Counted from the first letter of the stretch, positions 43,198-52,617 are shown. The stretch: DNA of 61,321 nucleotides from Lysobacteraceae bacterium (GCA_028871555.1 JAGWNA010000012.1:1-61321); one strand, 5' to 3'. The notes: a model not told the origin generated them from the sequence alone. Translations and numbers: made by a program.

Positions 43198-44139
43198 ATG
43201 AACGTGATAAAGCAATTGAGTCACTGGTTGGCGCCACGGGAAGGCAGCAATGCGACAACCCGCGCCGGCGAACTGCTGGCCAGCCTGTTGACCATGGCCT
43301 GGTTCGTCGAGGCTCGTGATCCCTATACCGGCGGGCACCTGTGGCGCGTGTCGCGTTACGCGCAGTTGCTTGCCGAAAGGGCCGGCTTCAACAATTCGGA
43401 CACTGCCCGAATCAGTCTCGGCGGGTTCCTGCATGACCTGGGCAAGGTCGGCGTACCCGATGCGATTCTGCGCAAACCGGAGCGGCTGACCGAGGAGGAG
43501 TATGCCGTCATCCAGACCCATCCGGAGATCGGTTCGCGCATGCTGTCCGGCCATCCCCTGGCGTATCTGGTCCAGGATGCGGTGCTGTTGCACCATGAGC
43601 GCCCTGATGGCAGGGGTTACCCGTATCGCCTCGTCGGTAGTGCCATCCCCGAGATGGCTCGTATCGTCGGCATCTGCGATGCCTTCGATGCCATGACGAG
43701 CTATCGACCTTACCGCTCCGCGCTGCCGCGCGACGAAGCCATCGCGATCATCCACGAACATCGCGGTGCCCAGTTCGATGCGCAGTTCGCCGACGGCTTT
43801 GTCGCACTGGGCAGAACCGGTCGCCTGGACCACGTCATGGGCCATAGTGACGATGGCATCCCGCTGCTTTCCTGCCGCATGTGCGGCCCTACCCTGGTGG
43901 TTCATCGCGAGCATCAGGCTGGCCATCATCTGTATTGCCGCAATTGTTCGGGCGAATACGAACTGACAATGCAGGACGACAGACTGATCGCCAACCCTAC
44001 CGGCAAAAAGGGCAATGCCGCCGACCTGAAGCCTGAAGCGGACAATGAACTGATTGCGCGTACCGTGAATGCGGCGGTGGAGGCATTGCCCGTTGCGAAG
44101 CTGCTGGCCCAGCCCGCAGCGTCATTTGGGCCGGCGTGA
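43198..44139 (+). CDS. HD-GYP domain protein with C-terminal zinc ribbon
   Basis: A 313-aa likely c-di-GMP phosphodiesterase. The HD pair is His79-Asp80 in GGFLHDLGKVGVPD, and the GYP signature is HHERPDGRGYPYR (132-144), both canonical, so catalysis is expected. QTHPEIGSRML and RIVGICDAFDAMTSYRPYRS complete the domain. Beyond it are two C-x-x-C pairs (SCRMCGP and YCRNCSGEY) that form a probable zinc ribbon. There is no receiver domain or membrane segment. The start at 43198 is preferred to the longer open frame from 42940. Confidence 0.9.
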   Translation: MNVIKQLSHWLAPREGSNATTRAGELLASLLTMAWFVEARDPYTGGHLWRVSRYAQLLAERAGFNNSDTARISLGGFLHDLGKVGVPDAILRKPERLTEEEYAVIQTHPEIGSRMLSGHPLAYLVQDAVLLHHERPDGRGYPYRLVGSAIPEMARIVGICDAFDAMTSYRPYRSALPRDEAIAIIHEHRGAQFDAQFADGFVALGRTGRLDHVMGHSDDGIPLLSCRMCGPTLVVHREHQAGHHLYCRNCSGEYELTMQDDRLIANPTGKKGNAADLKPEADNELIARTVNAAVEALPVAKLLAQPAASFGPA

Positions 44140-44333
44140 TGCGGTTTCGCGTGGCGCGTTCGACCGAAGCTTGCGAAACCGTGGCTGCACCGGGCACAGT
44201 GGGCACAGTGCTTGTGTGATCAAATACCGATATCGAAGGATTTCGCGACGATGACTTGTCGATCTGTCTGGCCCACGGCTCGTGACGGCGGTTGCATCCG
44301 CCAGGTCATCGCAGGCAGCGTGGAGTTGCGCCG

Positions 44334-44756
44334 ATGAGCGCACGGCAGGCCCGCATCTGGCGTTCCTGGCGCAGCCTGCCCGGCTGGGTGCAGGTCTGGG
44401 TAGGGTTGATTCTGGTGCCGGTCAACGTGCTGCCGTTCTTCTTCCTCGATACCTGGAGCGGCCGTGCCGGCGCGCTGGCCGCATTGGTGGTCGTGGCGAC
44501 GAACCTGCCGATCATGTGGGTGGCGGCCGGCATGACGCGGGCGATGTCGCTACCGCATCTGCTGGCCTGGATTCCGCTTCAGATAGGCTTGTTGCTGCGT
44601 GTGGCGGGAAAGGTCGGCGCTGCGCCGCCGTCGCGCGCCGAAGCGGTGCTCGCGGTGCTGCTGCTGGTCGTCAACGGCATATCCCTGGTATTCGACGTGC
44701 TCGATTCCTGGCGCTGGCTGAAAGGGGAGCGCGAGGTGCCGGGCGCTGCCGCCTGA
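44334..44756 (+). CDS. Small membrane protein of unknown function
   Basis: A 140-aa protein starting MSARQARIWRSWRSLPGWVQ, with about four hydrophobic helices (VWVGLILVPVNVLPFFFLD, ALAALVVVATNLPIMWVAAG, LLAWIPLQIGLLLRVAGK, AVLAVLLLVVNGISLVFDVL). The last hydrophilic stretch (DSWRWLKGEREV) faces the cytosol or periplasm. I do not recognise the family. The inverted repeat at 44775 follows it, before a convergent gene. Confidence 0.75.
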   Translation: MSARQARIWRSWRSLPGWVQVWVGLILVPVNVLPFFFLDTWSGRAGALAALVVVATNLPIMWVAAGMTRAMSLPHLLAWIPLQIGLLLRVAGKVGAAPPSRAEAVLAVLLLVVNGISLVFDVLDSWRWLKGEREVPGAAA

Positions 44757-44774
44757 GCTTCGACTTCGCGGCCG

Positions 44775-44820
44775 GTCGCGCATAGTCGATTCGCCAGTGG
44801 TCGACTCGACTATGCGCGAC
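44775..44820. repeat. Inverted repeat between convergent genes
   Basis: GTCGCGCATAGTCGA (44775-44789) and TCGACTATGCGCGAC (44806-44820) are perfect 15-bp arms around a 16-base loop. They lie in the 91-bp gap between the membrane protein gene and the peroxiredoxin gene, so the structure may end both transcripts, though there is no T-run. Confidence 0.8.
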
Positions 44821-44847
44821 GCGGCGCCCGCCGGATTTCTCAGTCCA

Positions 44848-45384
44848 TCACGGACGGGCGGCGAATGCGCGAATCTCTTCCATCGGCAGATGGTCGCCCA
44901 TGTCGCGGCCATAATAGGCCTTCCGGACGAAACCGCGTTGGTCGATCAGAAAATCGGCGGGCACCAGCGCCGGATCGGCGCCGAGCAGCGTGGGCGGGGC
45001 CAGCGTCATCGCACGCAGCATGCGCGGCATGCGCAGCATCATGGCCTTGAACAGGGCGAACCAGGAGTGTTCGATGCCATAAGGCGAGTATACGGCCATC
45101 TTCGGATCGGCGATCAGGGTGAATGGCCTTGGCCGGCGTGCCACGAAGCGGCGGACGTCATCTTCGTTGGAGCGGAAGAAGGCGATGACCTCCATGCCCT
45201 GGGCGCGGAGCTTTTCGTATTCGGTGGAGAGCTCGTAGACGCGCAGGTTGCAGAACGGGCAGCCTGCATCGCGAAAGAAGCTCAGCAGGACCTTCTTGCC
45301 GCGCAAGTCGTTGAGCCGGATACGGTTGCCCTGGATATCCGGGATGTCGAAGTCCGGCGCCAAAGCCGGGCTGGCAATTCGCAT
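44848..45384 (-). CDS. Peroxiredoxin-like (AhpC/TSA) protein
   Basis: A 178-aa thioredoxin-fold protein starting MRIASPALAPDFDIPDIQGN. The redox-active cysteines are in FFRDAGCPFCNLRVYELS (C-x-x-C), a form seen in peroxiredoxin-like proteins rather than typical 2-Cys AhpC. A hydrophobic insertion (WFALFKAMMLRMPRMLRAMT) interrupts the fold before the last strand pair (PADFLIDQRGFVRKAYYGRD). The likely role is reduction of peroxides or a thiol-disulfide exchange. Confidence 0.87.
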   Translation of the reverse strand: MRIASPALAPDFDIPDIQGNRIRLNDLRGKKVLLSFFRDAGCPFCNLRVYELSTEYEKLRAQGMEVIAFFRSNEDDVRRFVARRPRPFTLIADPKMAVYSPYGIEHSWFALFKAMMLRMPRMLRAMTLAPPTLLGADPALVPADFLIDQRGFVRKAYYGRDMGDHLPMEEIRAFAARP

Positions 45385-45869
45385 GTGTTTCCCCTCTCGA
45401 TTTTGTTGAGACGGACCAGGCTGCGCCGGGCGGATTCGCTCAGCAGGCAACATGGCCGTCATGCGTCAGCGGGCACCTGAAGAGGTGCAAGCATCGTGTT
45501 TCCTGCCCGTACCGGGCTTGCCAACGAGTTCCTTGCAATAGAGGCGCCCGGAAGCGATTTGGATTCAGATGAATCCAAATCGGCGGTGGGTCGCTTGCGT
45601 TGCATCGCCGGCCATGCGCTGTCGGAAAGCGGCGTCTGGCCGGCAGCGCATGGATGGCCCGGCGTCGCGCGGCGAGCCGGATGCGCTCGAACGGCCGGCC
45701 CCGTCCATCGAGCGCGGCGGCAGTGGTTCACGCATGGGGAGCGATGCCGAACCGGCATGTCACCGCGGCGGAGGCCCGTGGCATCGCGAGCCGGATCAGG
45801 GCCTTGCCACCCGATACCGGTCCGGTGGCCGGCAGGTGATGGCTCCCGCCGCGGCGCAGGCAAATCGCA
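45385..45869. other. 485-bp gap with an AT-rich palindrome
   Basis: Open frames exist on both strands, but their composition (Arg/Pro/Ala shadows) and lack of ribosome sites argue against genes. The only clear structure is the palindrome GATTTGGATTC-AGAT-GAATCCAAATC at 45556-45581, listed separately. The rest may be decayed sequence. Confidence 0.5.
45556..45581. promoter_or_regulatory. AT-rich 11-bp perfect inverted repeat
   Basis: GATTTGGATTC and GAATCCAAATC are separated by AGAT. The AT content contrasts with the surrounding DNA, and the size fits a dimeric regulator site. It is about 170 bases upstream of the peroxiredoxin-like gene start (minus strand), so it could serve that gene. No direct evidence. 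Confidence 0.35.
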
Positions 45870-46100
45870 TCATCCTTCGCGGACATCGGCCAGCACCTGG
45901 ATTTCCATGTCGCCGATGCGAACGGTCTGACCCGCGCGGATCTTGCAGGTCTTGCGCAATTCGATTTGCCGGTCCACCGATACGGTGCCGCCGGCGACCA
46001 GCTTCTTGCCGCCGCCGCCGCTATCGCACAGGCCGCAGAGTTTCAGCAGCATGTTGAGTTCGATGTAATCGCCTTCCAGTTCGAATTCGATGATGGGCAT
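45870..46100 (-). CDS. S4-domain RNA-binding protein (YbcJ-like)
   Basis: A 76-aa single S4 domain: MPIIEFELEGDYIELNMLLK, CDSGGGGKKLVAGGTVSVDR and IRAGQTVRIGDMEIQVLAD. YbcJ-type proteins bind RNA and are linked to ribosome or rRNA handling. The GGGKKLV...G..VDRQ.E.RK pattern is complete. The start at 46100 gives the family N-terminus; the open frame to 46193 adds unrelated residues. Confidence 0.9.
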   Translation of the reverse strand: MPIIEFELEGDYIELNMLLKLCGLCDSGGGGKKLVAGGTVSVDRQIELRKTCKIRAGQTVRIGDMEIQVLADVREG

Positions 46101-46391
46101 GATTTTCCGCGGCAAGGAGAGTTGATCGGAACGGCACGGTTTCGGGCACTCGACCGTCATCGCCATCGCTGCCGGGCAACGCGGCGCATGCATGCCATGG
46201 CGTGTCGTGGCTGCACGGGCCGGCTTGCGTCAACCGGGATTCCGGGCAGCATAGCGAAATTCGCTGCAGTCGCCTGCCGCGTGCGGCGCGCCGGCCGGCA
46301 AGCCGGTAGCGGCATGTGCGCGATGGCGGGACGGTGGCATCGAAGATGGTTTGCCGCGATAGTTGCTGGCCTTGAATCCACGGAGCCGCCG

Positions 46392-48092
46392 ATGTCGATG
46401 CGAACCTTCTCACCGCGCCTGCTTGCATCAAGGTTCACGGGTTGTTGTGCCTTGTTCGCGTTCGCCGCCGGCGCATGGGCGCAGGTGCCGGCAACCCGGC
46501 CCGTTTCCCGCCTGCCGATCGGCATCCACGACATCGTGCAGCCGCTGCTGCCCGCGCAGTTGCAGGATTTCGGCTCCTATGTCGATCTTGCGCGCAAGAC
46601 CTTCGATGTGCCGGGCATCGCGGTGGCGATCGTGAAGGACGGCAAGGTGGTGATGGCGCAGGGCTTCGGCGTGCGCGAGATCGGCAAGCCGGACCGGGTC
46701 GACGAGCATACCCTGTTCGCGATCGCTTCCAACACCAAGGCGTTCACCGCCGCCTCGCTGCAGATGCTGGCCGAGCAGGGCAAGCTGAAGATGGACGACC
46801 GGGTGATCGATTACCTGCCGTGGTTTCGCATGTCCGATCCCTACGTGACGCACGAGATGCGCATCCGCGATCTGCTGGCGCATCGCAGCGGACTCGGCCT
46901 CGGCGCCGGCGATCTGCTGTACTGGCCGCCGACTTCGTACACCACCAGGGAGGTGGTCGAGCGCCTGCGTTTCGTACCCCTCAAGAACGGTTTTCGCAGC
47001 GGTTACGCCTACGACAACATCCTGTTCGCGGTGGCCACGCTGGTGATCGAAAAGGTCTCCGGCCAGAGCTATGCGGATTTCGTGCGCGAGCACATCTTCG
47101 AGCCGGTCGGCATGGATGAGTCGGTGATCGACAAGACCTATCTGAAGCCCGGCATGGACGTGGCGATGGGTCACGCCAGGCTCGACTTCAGGCATCTCGG
47201 GCCGGTGCCGCCGATGGCCTGGCTGAACGATCCGGGCGCCGGCGGGATCTACGCCAGCGTGCATGATCTGGCGAAGTGGATGAACGTGCAGCTGGCCGGT
47301 GGTGCGCTGCCGGCCGGTGCCGGCGGCAAGCCGCGGCGGCTGTTCTCCGAAGCCAGCCAGCGGCAGATGTGGACGATGCTCACGCCGATCGCCATCCACC
47401 CGATGCCGTTGCCCGCGCTCGCGTCGCTGGCGCCGGATTTCTATGGCTATGGCGAGGGCTGGTATCTGTCCGACTACCGCGGCCAGCGGCTGGTCTGGCA
47501 TACCGGCGGCTGGCCGGGCATGGTGTCGCGCCTGACCCTGGTGCCGGGGCTGCATCTGGGCGTGGTGGTCCTGACCAACCAGGAGTCCAGTGCCGCGTTC
47601 AATGCGATCACCTGGCGTGTGCTCGATGCCTATCTGGATCCGGCACACAAGACCGACTGGGTCGCGGTCTACGACAAGGCGGTCAAACTGTCCGAAGCCA
47701 CGGCCGATATCAGTTGGGCCAGGCATGCGGCGGCGCGCGACAGACACGGCAAGCCGTCGCTGCCGCTGGCCGGCTACGCGGGCACCTACCGCGACCGGTG
47801 GTACGGCGACGTCATCGTCAGCGACGAGCAGGGCAAGCTGCGCCTGCGCTTCGGCAAGACCGCGGAACTGGTCGGCACGATGACCCCATGGCAGCACGAC
47901 AGCTTCATCGTGCGCTGGGACGATCGAGCGCTCAACGCCGATGCGTTCGTCGACTTCGCGCTGGATATGGACGGCCATATCCGCGAAATGCGCATGCAGC
48001 CGGTATCGCCCTCGACCGATTTCAGTTTCGATTTCCAGGATCTGCGCCTGATGCCGGTGCGGGCCGGCAAGGCGGATTCGCGGGGCGACTGA
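46392..48092 (+). CDS. Exported serine hydrolase (class C beta-lactamase/esterase family)
   Basis: A 566-aa protein with a signal peptide (SPRLLASRFTGCCALFAFAA, cleaved near WAQ). The penicillin-binding fold motifs are the S-x-x-K at Ser113-Lys116 (IASNTKAFTA), Y-x-N in GYAYDNILFA and HTGG in LVWHTGGWPG. A C-terminal domain of about 150 residues (GYAGTYRDRWYGDVIVSDEQ) resembles the DUF3471 lipocalin-like part. Many such proteins are esterases or D-amino peptidases rather than beta-lactamases. The role is unknown. ATG at 46392 or 46398 are both possible. Confidence 0.88.
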   Translation: MSMRTFSPRLLASRFTGCCALFAFAAGAWAQVPATRPVSRLPIGIHDIVQPLLPAQLQDFGSYVDLARKTFDVPGIAVAIVKDGKVVMAQGFGVREIGKPDRVDEHTLFAIASNTKAFTAASLQMLAEQGKLKMDDRVIDYLPWFRMSDPYVTHEMRIRDLLAHRSGLGLGAGDLLYWPPTSYTTREVVERLRFVPLKNGFRSGYAYDNILFAVATLVIEKVSGQSYADFVREHIFEPVGMDESVIDKTYLKPGMDVAMGHARLDFRHLGPVPPMAWLNDPGAGGIYASVHDLAKWMNVQLAGGALPAGAGGKPRRLFSEASQRQMWTMLTPIAIHPMPLPALASLAPDFYGYGEGWYLSDYRGQRLVWHTGGWPGMVSRLTLVPGLHLGVVVLTNQESSAAFNAITWRVLDAYLDPAHKTDWVAVYDKAVKLSEATADISWARHAAARDRHGKPSLPLAGYAGTYRDRWYGDVIVSDEQGKLRLRFGKTAELVGTMTPWQHDSFIVRWDDRALNADAFVDFALDMDGHIREMRMQPVSPSTDFSFDFQDLRLMPVRAGKADSRGD

Positions 48093-48111
48093 ATGCGGGC
48101 CGGCCGCGTCC

Positions 48112-48600
48112 TCAGCTGCGCGCGAGGCCGGCCAGCACCGCCGTGCGGCGGGCAAGGCTTTCCGCGGGCCAGTACGCATCGCGGTCGTAGTACTCGGACA
48201 CCGCGGGCGTCTGCGCCGGGAGCAACACCCATGGTTGCCGGGTCGAGGTGAAGATGTGGATGTCCGGTGGCAACCGGGCCGGTTGCCTGAGCGTGCCCAC
48301 GCGAACGAACGCGAACGCTGGGCCGGCGCCGGCGTAGTGGCTCCACAGCGCGACATGGCAGCGCGGACAGCGGGCGACCTGTTGTCCCTTGCCGCTGTTC
48401 GATGGCGTGTTCACCATGATCGGCTCGCCGTGCAGCAATTGCAGCCGGGCCGTTTCGATCAAGGCGTTCAGCGCGAATGCCGAGCCGGTTTCCCGCTGGC
48501 ACCAGGTGCAGTGGCAGCAATGCACGAACAGCGGCGCACTGGTCAGTCGATACTCGATGTCGCCACAGCTGCAGGCGCCTTCAAGGGTGTTGCCGGACAT
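48112..48600 (-). CDS. GFA-family zinc-binding protein
   Basis: A 162-aa protein of the glutathione-dependent formaldehyde-activating (CENP-V/GFA) family. The zinc cysteines are in GACSCGDIEY, HCCHCTWCQRETG and ARCPRCHVAL. FALNALIETARLQLLHGE is the central beta segment. The protein could bind glutathione or a metal, but true formaldehyde activity is rare in the family. The C-terminal third (PPDIHIFTSTRQPWVLLP) is typical. It starts 38 bases after fabI, on the same strand. Confidence 0.88.
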   Translation of the reverse strand: MSGNTLEGACSCGDIEYRLTSAPLFVHCCHCTWCQRETGSAFALNALIETARLQLLHGEPIMVNTPSNSGKGQQVARCPRCHVALWSHYAGAGPAFAFVRVGTLRQPARLPPDIHIFTSTRQPWVLLPAQTPAVSEYYDRDAYWPAESLARRTAVLAGLARS

Positions 48601-48638
48601 GCTGGAGTCCTGCTGGATGGGGCGGCATATCGTCACAT

Positions 48639-49421
48639 TCAAATACCGGTCATGCCCAGGATGTTGTAGCCGGCATCGACATGGGTGATTTCGCCGGTCA
48701 TGCCCGACGCCAGGGTGGAGCACAGGAACGCACCGACATTGCCGACCTCGTCGATGGTGACGCTGCGGCGCAGCGGAGCATGCTCGTCGACATGATCGAG
48801 CATCAGGCGGAAGTTCGGGATGCCGGCGGCAGCCAGCGTCCTGATCGGCCCGGCCGAAATCGCGTTGACCCGGGTGCCTTCCGGCCCCAGGTTGCAGGCC
48901 AGGTAACGCACGTTCGCCTCGAGGCTCGCCTTGGCCAGCCCCATCACGTTGTAGCCGTCCAGCGCGCGTTCGGCGCCGAGATAGGTCAGGGTGAGGATCG
49001 CGCCGTTGCGCCCCGCCATCATCGGCCGCGCCGCCTTCGCCAGTGCCGCCAGGCTGTAGCTGGAGATGTCGTGCGCGATGGCGAAGTTTTCGCGGGTGAG
49101 GTTGTCCAGGAACCCGCCCTGCAACGCCTCGCGCGGCGCGAAGCCCACCGAGTGCACGAGAATGTCGAAACCGTTCCAGTGCTGGCCAAGCCCCACGAAC
49201 AACTGCGCGATCTGGGCGTCCTCGGCGACGTCGCAAGGCAGCACGATATTCGAGCCGAAGGCGTTGGCCGCTTCCTCGACGCGATCTCTCAGGCGGTCGT
49301 TCTGGTAGGTGAATGCGAGCTGGGCACCCTCGCGATGCATCGCGTTGGCGATGCCCCAGGCGATGGAGCGCTGACTGGCAATGCCGACGATCAGGGCGCG
49401 CTTGCCATGCAGGAATCCCAT
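48639..49421 (-). CDS. fabI: Enoyl-[acyl-carrier-protein] reductase FabI
   Basis: NADH-dependent reductase for the last step of each fatty-acid elongation cycle. The 260-aa protein starts [20 protein letters not shown] with the NAD-binding motif. [20 protein letters not shown] and the catalytic Tyr/Lys pair in [20 protein letters not shown] match FabI. Length equals E. coli FabI. The motifs at [13 protein letters not shown] indicate the triclosan-binding type. Confidence 0.97.
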   Translation of the reverse strand: MGFLHGKRALIVGIASQRSIAWGIANAMHREGAQLAFTYQNDRLRDRVEEAANAFGSNIVLPCDVAEDAQIAQLFVGLGQHWNGFDILVHSVGFAPREALQGGFLDNLTRENFAIAHDISSYSLAALAKAARPMMAGRNGAILTLTYLGAERALDGYNVMGLAKASLEANVRYLACNLGPEGTRVNAISAGPIRTLAAAGIPNFRLMLDHVDEHAPLRRSVTIDEVGNVGAFLCSTLASGMTGEITHVDAGYNILGMTGI

Positions 49422-49597
49422 GCATCCTCCGCGGACCTAAAGCGCGCCGGGCGGGCGCGGCGAGGCGAGTCTAGCAGCCTGCCGGTGGAGCTGCGTGGCG
49501 TGCACGGCACGGGACGCAGCGGCGCGGGCGAGCGATCTGCATGCCCGGGTTGTCGTGCCGTGCGCCGGTCAGGCAGCAATCGGTTTCAAGCGCGCGC

Positions 49598-50521
49598 TCA
49601 ATGCGCACGCCGGGCCGCGTAACGGGCCAGTTCCGCGAGCAGGCTCGCCCGGCTGCCGAGCGGCGCGATCACGGCCAGCGCGGCGTCGGTCAGTTCGGTC
49701 AGCCGGGCGCGTGAGGCATCCAGGCCGATGATCGAGGGAAAGGTGGGTTTGTCGGCGGCGGCGTCCTTGCCGGCGGTCTTGCCGATCACCGCCGATTCGC
49801 CTTCCACGTCGAGGATGTCGTCGCGTACCTGGAACGCCAGGCCCACCGCATCGGCATAGCGGTCCAGCGCCTCCCGTGTGGCGGCATCGGCGCCGCTGGC
49901 CAGCGCCCCCAGCTGCACCGACGCGCGGATCAGCGCGCCGGTCTTGCAGGCATGCATGTGTTCCAGCTCGGCCAGGGTCAGCGGGCGGCCGACGGCGGCC
50001 AGATCCAGTGCCTGTCCGCCGGCCATGCCTTCGGCGCCGCAGGCGCGGCTCAAGCTGCGCAGCATCGCCATGCCGGTGGCGGCATCGGCGGTGCGCCCGG
50101 TCTCGTCGGCCAGGATCTCGAAGGCCAACGCCTGCAGCGCATCGCCGGCAAGGATCGCCATCGCCTCGCCGAACACGACGTGACAGGTTGGCCGGCCGCG
50201 GCGCAGGGCGTCGTCGTCCATCGCCGGCAGGTCGTCGTGGACCAGCGAATACGCGTGGATCAACTCCACCGCGCAGGCCGGCGCATCCAGTGGCCGGCCG
50301 TCCTCGCCCAGCGCATGCGCCGTGGCATAGACCAGCAGCGGGCGCAGCCGCTTGCCGCCACCAAGCACGGCGTAGCGCATCGCGCGATGCAATTCGGTCG
50401 GGGGGTGCGCGGCCAGCGGCAGTCTTCGGTCCAGGGCGTGTCCGGCACGGACGATCAACGCTTGCAGGGCGGGACCGAGCTCAGAGTTCGGGTTCAAACG
50501 GTTCGGCACTGTCGGGGGCAT
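49598..50521 (-). CDS. ispA: Farnesyl diphosphate synthase (short-chain polyprenyl synthase)
   Basis: Adds isopentenyl units to give farnesyl diphosphate. The 307-aa protein has the first aspartate-rich motif as [20 protein letters not shown], the second as [13 protein letters not shown], and [16 protein letters not shown] near the N-terminus. The ATG at 50521 is used; a TTG nine bases upstream is less likely. It overlaps xseB by 41 bases, a common xseB-ispA coupling. Confidence 0.95.
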   Translation of the reverse strand: MPPTVPNRLNPNSELGPALQALIVRAGHALDRRLPLAAHPPTELHRAMRYAVLGGGKRLRPLLVYATAHALGEDGRPLDAPACAVELIHAYSLVHDDLPAMDDDALRRGRPTCHVVFGEAMAILAGDALQALAFEILADETGRTADAATGMAMLRSLSRACGAEGMAGGQALDLAAVGRPLTLAELEHMHACKTGALIRASVQLGALASGADAATREALDRYADAVGLAFQVRDDILDVEGESAVIGKTAGKDAAADKPTFPSIIGLDASRARLTELTDAALAVIAPLGSRASLLAELARYAARRAH

Positions 50522-50738
50522 CGGGATCAAGCAGCAGGCGCACGCGCAGTTCGGCTTGTTCCAGTGACTGCTGACAATGGCGATACAGGCCGATGCCGCG
50601 TTCGAACGAGGCGAGCGATTCGTCCAGGCTCAACTCGCCGCCTTCCATCCGTGCGACCAACTGTTCCAGTTCGTCCAGCGAACGCTCGAAATCGGCCGGA
50701 GGCGGGGTTTTGACGGAAGCGGGAACAGTCTTGGCCAT
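50481..50738 (-). CDS. xseB: Exodeoxyribonuclease VII small subunit
   Basis: An 85-aa helical protein ([60 protein letters not shown]) that associates with XseA in single-strand DNA degradation. The E-G-G-E-L-x-L-D-E-S motif is diagnostic. It starts at ATG 50738 and overlaps ispA, with which it is probably cotranscribed. xseA is not in this window. Confidence 0.95.
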   Translation of the reverse strand: MAKTVPASVKTPPPADFERSLDELEQLVARMEGGELSLDESLASFERGIGLYRHCQQSLEQAELRVRLLLDPDAPDSAEPFEPEL

Positions 50739-50796
50739 GGGCTGCAACGCTAGCGCAGCAGCGGCATGGAATCAATCCGCGCGGGCATGATGGCCA

Positions 50797-51229
50797 TCAA
50801 GCGCCCTCGTCGCCCTCGTCATGGTCGCGGCCACGTCCGTGGCGCCAGTCACGGTCGCCGCGATCGTCGTCGCGCCGCTCGCGGCGGTGGCGATACTCGC
50901 GCGGGGCTTCGCCGCCGCAGTGTTCGATCACATGGCGGTGTTCGGCATACGGCCGGTCGGTGTCAGCTCGACGTCGACGCCACCGGTGCGGATATAGGTC
51001 TGCGATTCCGGCGGCAGGCGGACCCCGGAGCGCCAGTCGTCGCCGTCCAGCCAGAACCACAGGCGCGATTCCGGCGCGCAACAGATTTCGCCGCGGGGTA
51101 GCAGGTGTAGTGATGCCTGGCCCGCCAGCCATGAGCGGGGGGCCACGGCGGCGGGTCGGTCCGGGTGGCCGGGGCGGCAGCCAGACAGGCCGATGCCAGC
51201 ACGATGGCGGCTGGGAGTATGCGTTTCAT
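50797..51229 (-). pseudogene. Frameshifted gene for a secreted basic protein
   Basis: A signal peptide (MKRILPAAIVLASACLAAAP) at 51229 leads into HGWRARHHYTCYPAAKS, where a one-base shift near 51095 is needed to continue as ICCAPESRLWFWLDGDDWRS and GVRLPPESQTYIRTGGVDVE. A second one-base shift near 50966 is then needed to continue as DTDRPYAEHRHVIEH and a charged Arg/Asp/His tail. Each shift looks like a single missing G. The joined product resembles a small envelope protein family with a Trp-Phe-Trp-Leu motif. It is either a pseudogene or carries two sequencing errors. Confidence 0.7.
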
Positions 51230-51315
51230 CGGAGGCTCCATCGGCGGGGATGCGGTTCCGCGGAGCGGCACGCCCGATACGTGCACTGGACGGGCGTTGT
51301 CGTTTGCGGTGCCGT

Positions 51316-52617
51316 TCAGCCTGCAGGCAGCCAGCGGGGCCGTGCGACCGCTTGCCGGAAGATCGCGATACCGCGGGCGCTGATCCAGCGGTCGGCAACG
51401 GCGACCAGCTCGTCGCCGGCATACAGCAGCGGGCAGGCGATGCGCTGCCAGGGCGGGATCAGCCCCTGCTGGAACAGGTCGCGCAATTCGCGGGTGTGGC
51501 TGTCGCCGGCCGGCCTGATGCGCTCGCCGCCGCGGCGCAGGCGCACGTCCAGGGGTTCGGGCAGCCGTGCGTCGGCATCGGTCAGCGACAGCACGCCGCC
51601 GTCGGGCAGGGTCAGCGGTTCACCGCGCCACGGGGCATGCCAGTCCATCGCGATAACGGGCCGGGGCGACAAGGCCCACAGGCGGCCCTTCCAGATGTGC
51701 AGTTCGGCCCCGCGCCAGCGGATGCACGGCGATTGTCCCGCGCGTGCGCCGCACTGGCGCTCGATCTGGCGGCGCTGTGCGGTGGTGGGTGCAGGCAAGC
51801 CGCGCGCGTGCAGCCAGTGATCGAGCAGCGGTTCGCGCAGGGCCCGATCCAGCGCCAGCCAATCGGCGGCGTGCAGGCTGCCGGTGGCCGGGTCGTGCAG
51901 GGCCACGAACGCCGCCAGCCATTGCACCTTGAGCGCCTCGGCGGCGGCCCGGCAGAGCGCGGCGCTGTGCAGGATCGAATCCACCGCGTGCGGCCAGTGC
52001 CGCATCAGCCGCGGCAGGATCTCGTGGCGCAGCTGGTTGCGTGCCAGCCGGGTGTCGTCGTTGGATGGGTCGTCGATGCAGGTAAGCCGGCCGGCATCGA
52101 CATACTCGCGCAGCTGCTGGCGCGACAACGCGAGCAGCGGTCGCCACAGCTGGCCGGGGCCGAGCGGGCGCAGCGCACGCATGCCGCCCAGCCCTTGCGG
52201 GCCGGCGCCGCGCAGCAGCTTCAGCAACACCGTCTCGGCCTGGTCGTCGCGATGATGGCCGAGCAGCAGCCATTCGCCTTCCTCGAGTTGCGCGGCCAGG
52301 GCGGTGTAGCGCGCCTGGCGTGCCGCCGCTTCCAGTCCGGCGCCGTTGCCGGTTTCGACGCGTACCTGCAGCACGTCGCATGGAACGTCCAGCGCGGCGC
52401 AGAAACGCAGGCAGTGCTCGGACCACCGTGGGCTGTCCGCATGCAGACCGTGATCGACATGCAGCGCGCGCAGGCCGCGTGCGCGCGCTGCCGGCAGCTG
52501 GGCCAGCGCATGCAGCAGCGCGGTGGAATCCGGTCCGCCGCTGTAGGCCACGCACAGCGCCGCCGGCGGCACGGCCGCCAGCGCACGCGCGAGGTGGGAG
52601 AGCAGCAGGCGGTTCAC
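51316..52617 (-). CDS. tilS: tRNA(Ile)-lysidine synthase
   Basis: Converts C34 of the CAU-anticodon tRNA-Ile to lysidine. The 433-aa protein has the PP-loop CVAYSGGPDSTALLHAL, then ALHVDHGLHADSP and LLLGHHRDDQAETVLLKLLR. C-terminal TilS domains follow (RLRRGGERIRPAGDSHTREL, LIPPWQRIACPLLYAGD). The start is GTG at 52617, overlapping the stop of the upstream NYN gene in GTGA. It sits in the usual accA-tilS neighbourhood. Confidence 0.95.
   Translation of the reverse strand: MNRLLLSHLARALAAVPPAALCVAYSGGPDSTALLHALAQLPAARARGLRALHVDHGLHADSPRWSEHCLRFCAALDVPCDVLQVRVETGNGAGLEAAARQARYTALAAQLEEGEWLLLGHHRDDQAETVLLKLLRGAGPQGLGGMRALRPLGPGQLWRPLLALSRQQLREYVDAGRLTCIDDPSNDDTRLARNQLRHEILPRLMRHWPHAVDSILHSAALCRAAAEALKVQWLAAFVALHDPATGSLHAADWLALDRALREPLLDHWLHARGLPAPTTAQRRQIERQCGARAGQSPCIRWRGAELHIWKGRLWALSPRPVIAMDWHAPWRGEPLTLPDGGVLSLTDADARLPEPLDVRLRRGGERIRPAGDSHTRELRDLFQQGLIPPWQRIACPLLYAGDELVAVADRWISARGIAIFRQAVARPRWLPAG

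Noticed and set aside
45459..45930. Open frames of 134-144 codons on both strands in the gap before the S4 protein gene.
   Set aside because: Low-complexity Arg/Pro/Ala composition, mutual overlap and lack of ribosome sites; neither resembles a protein.
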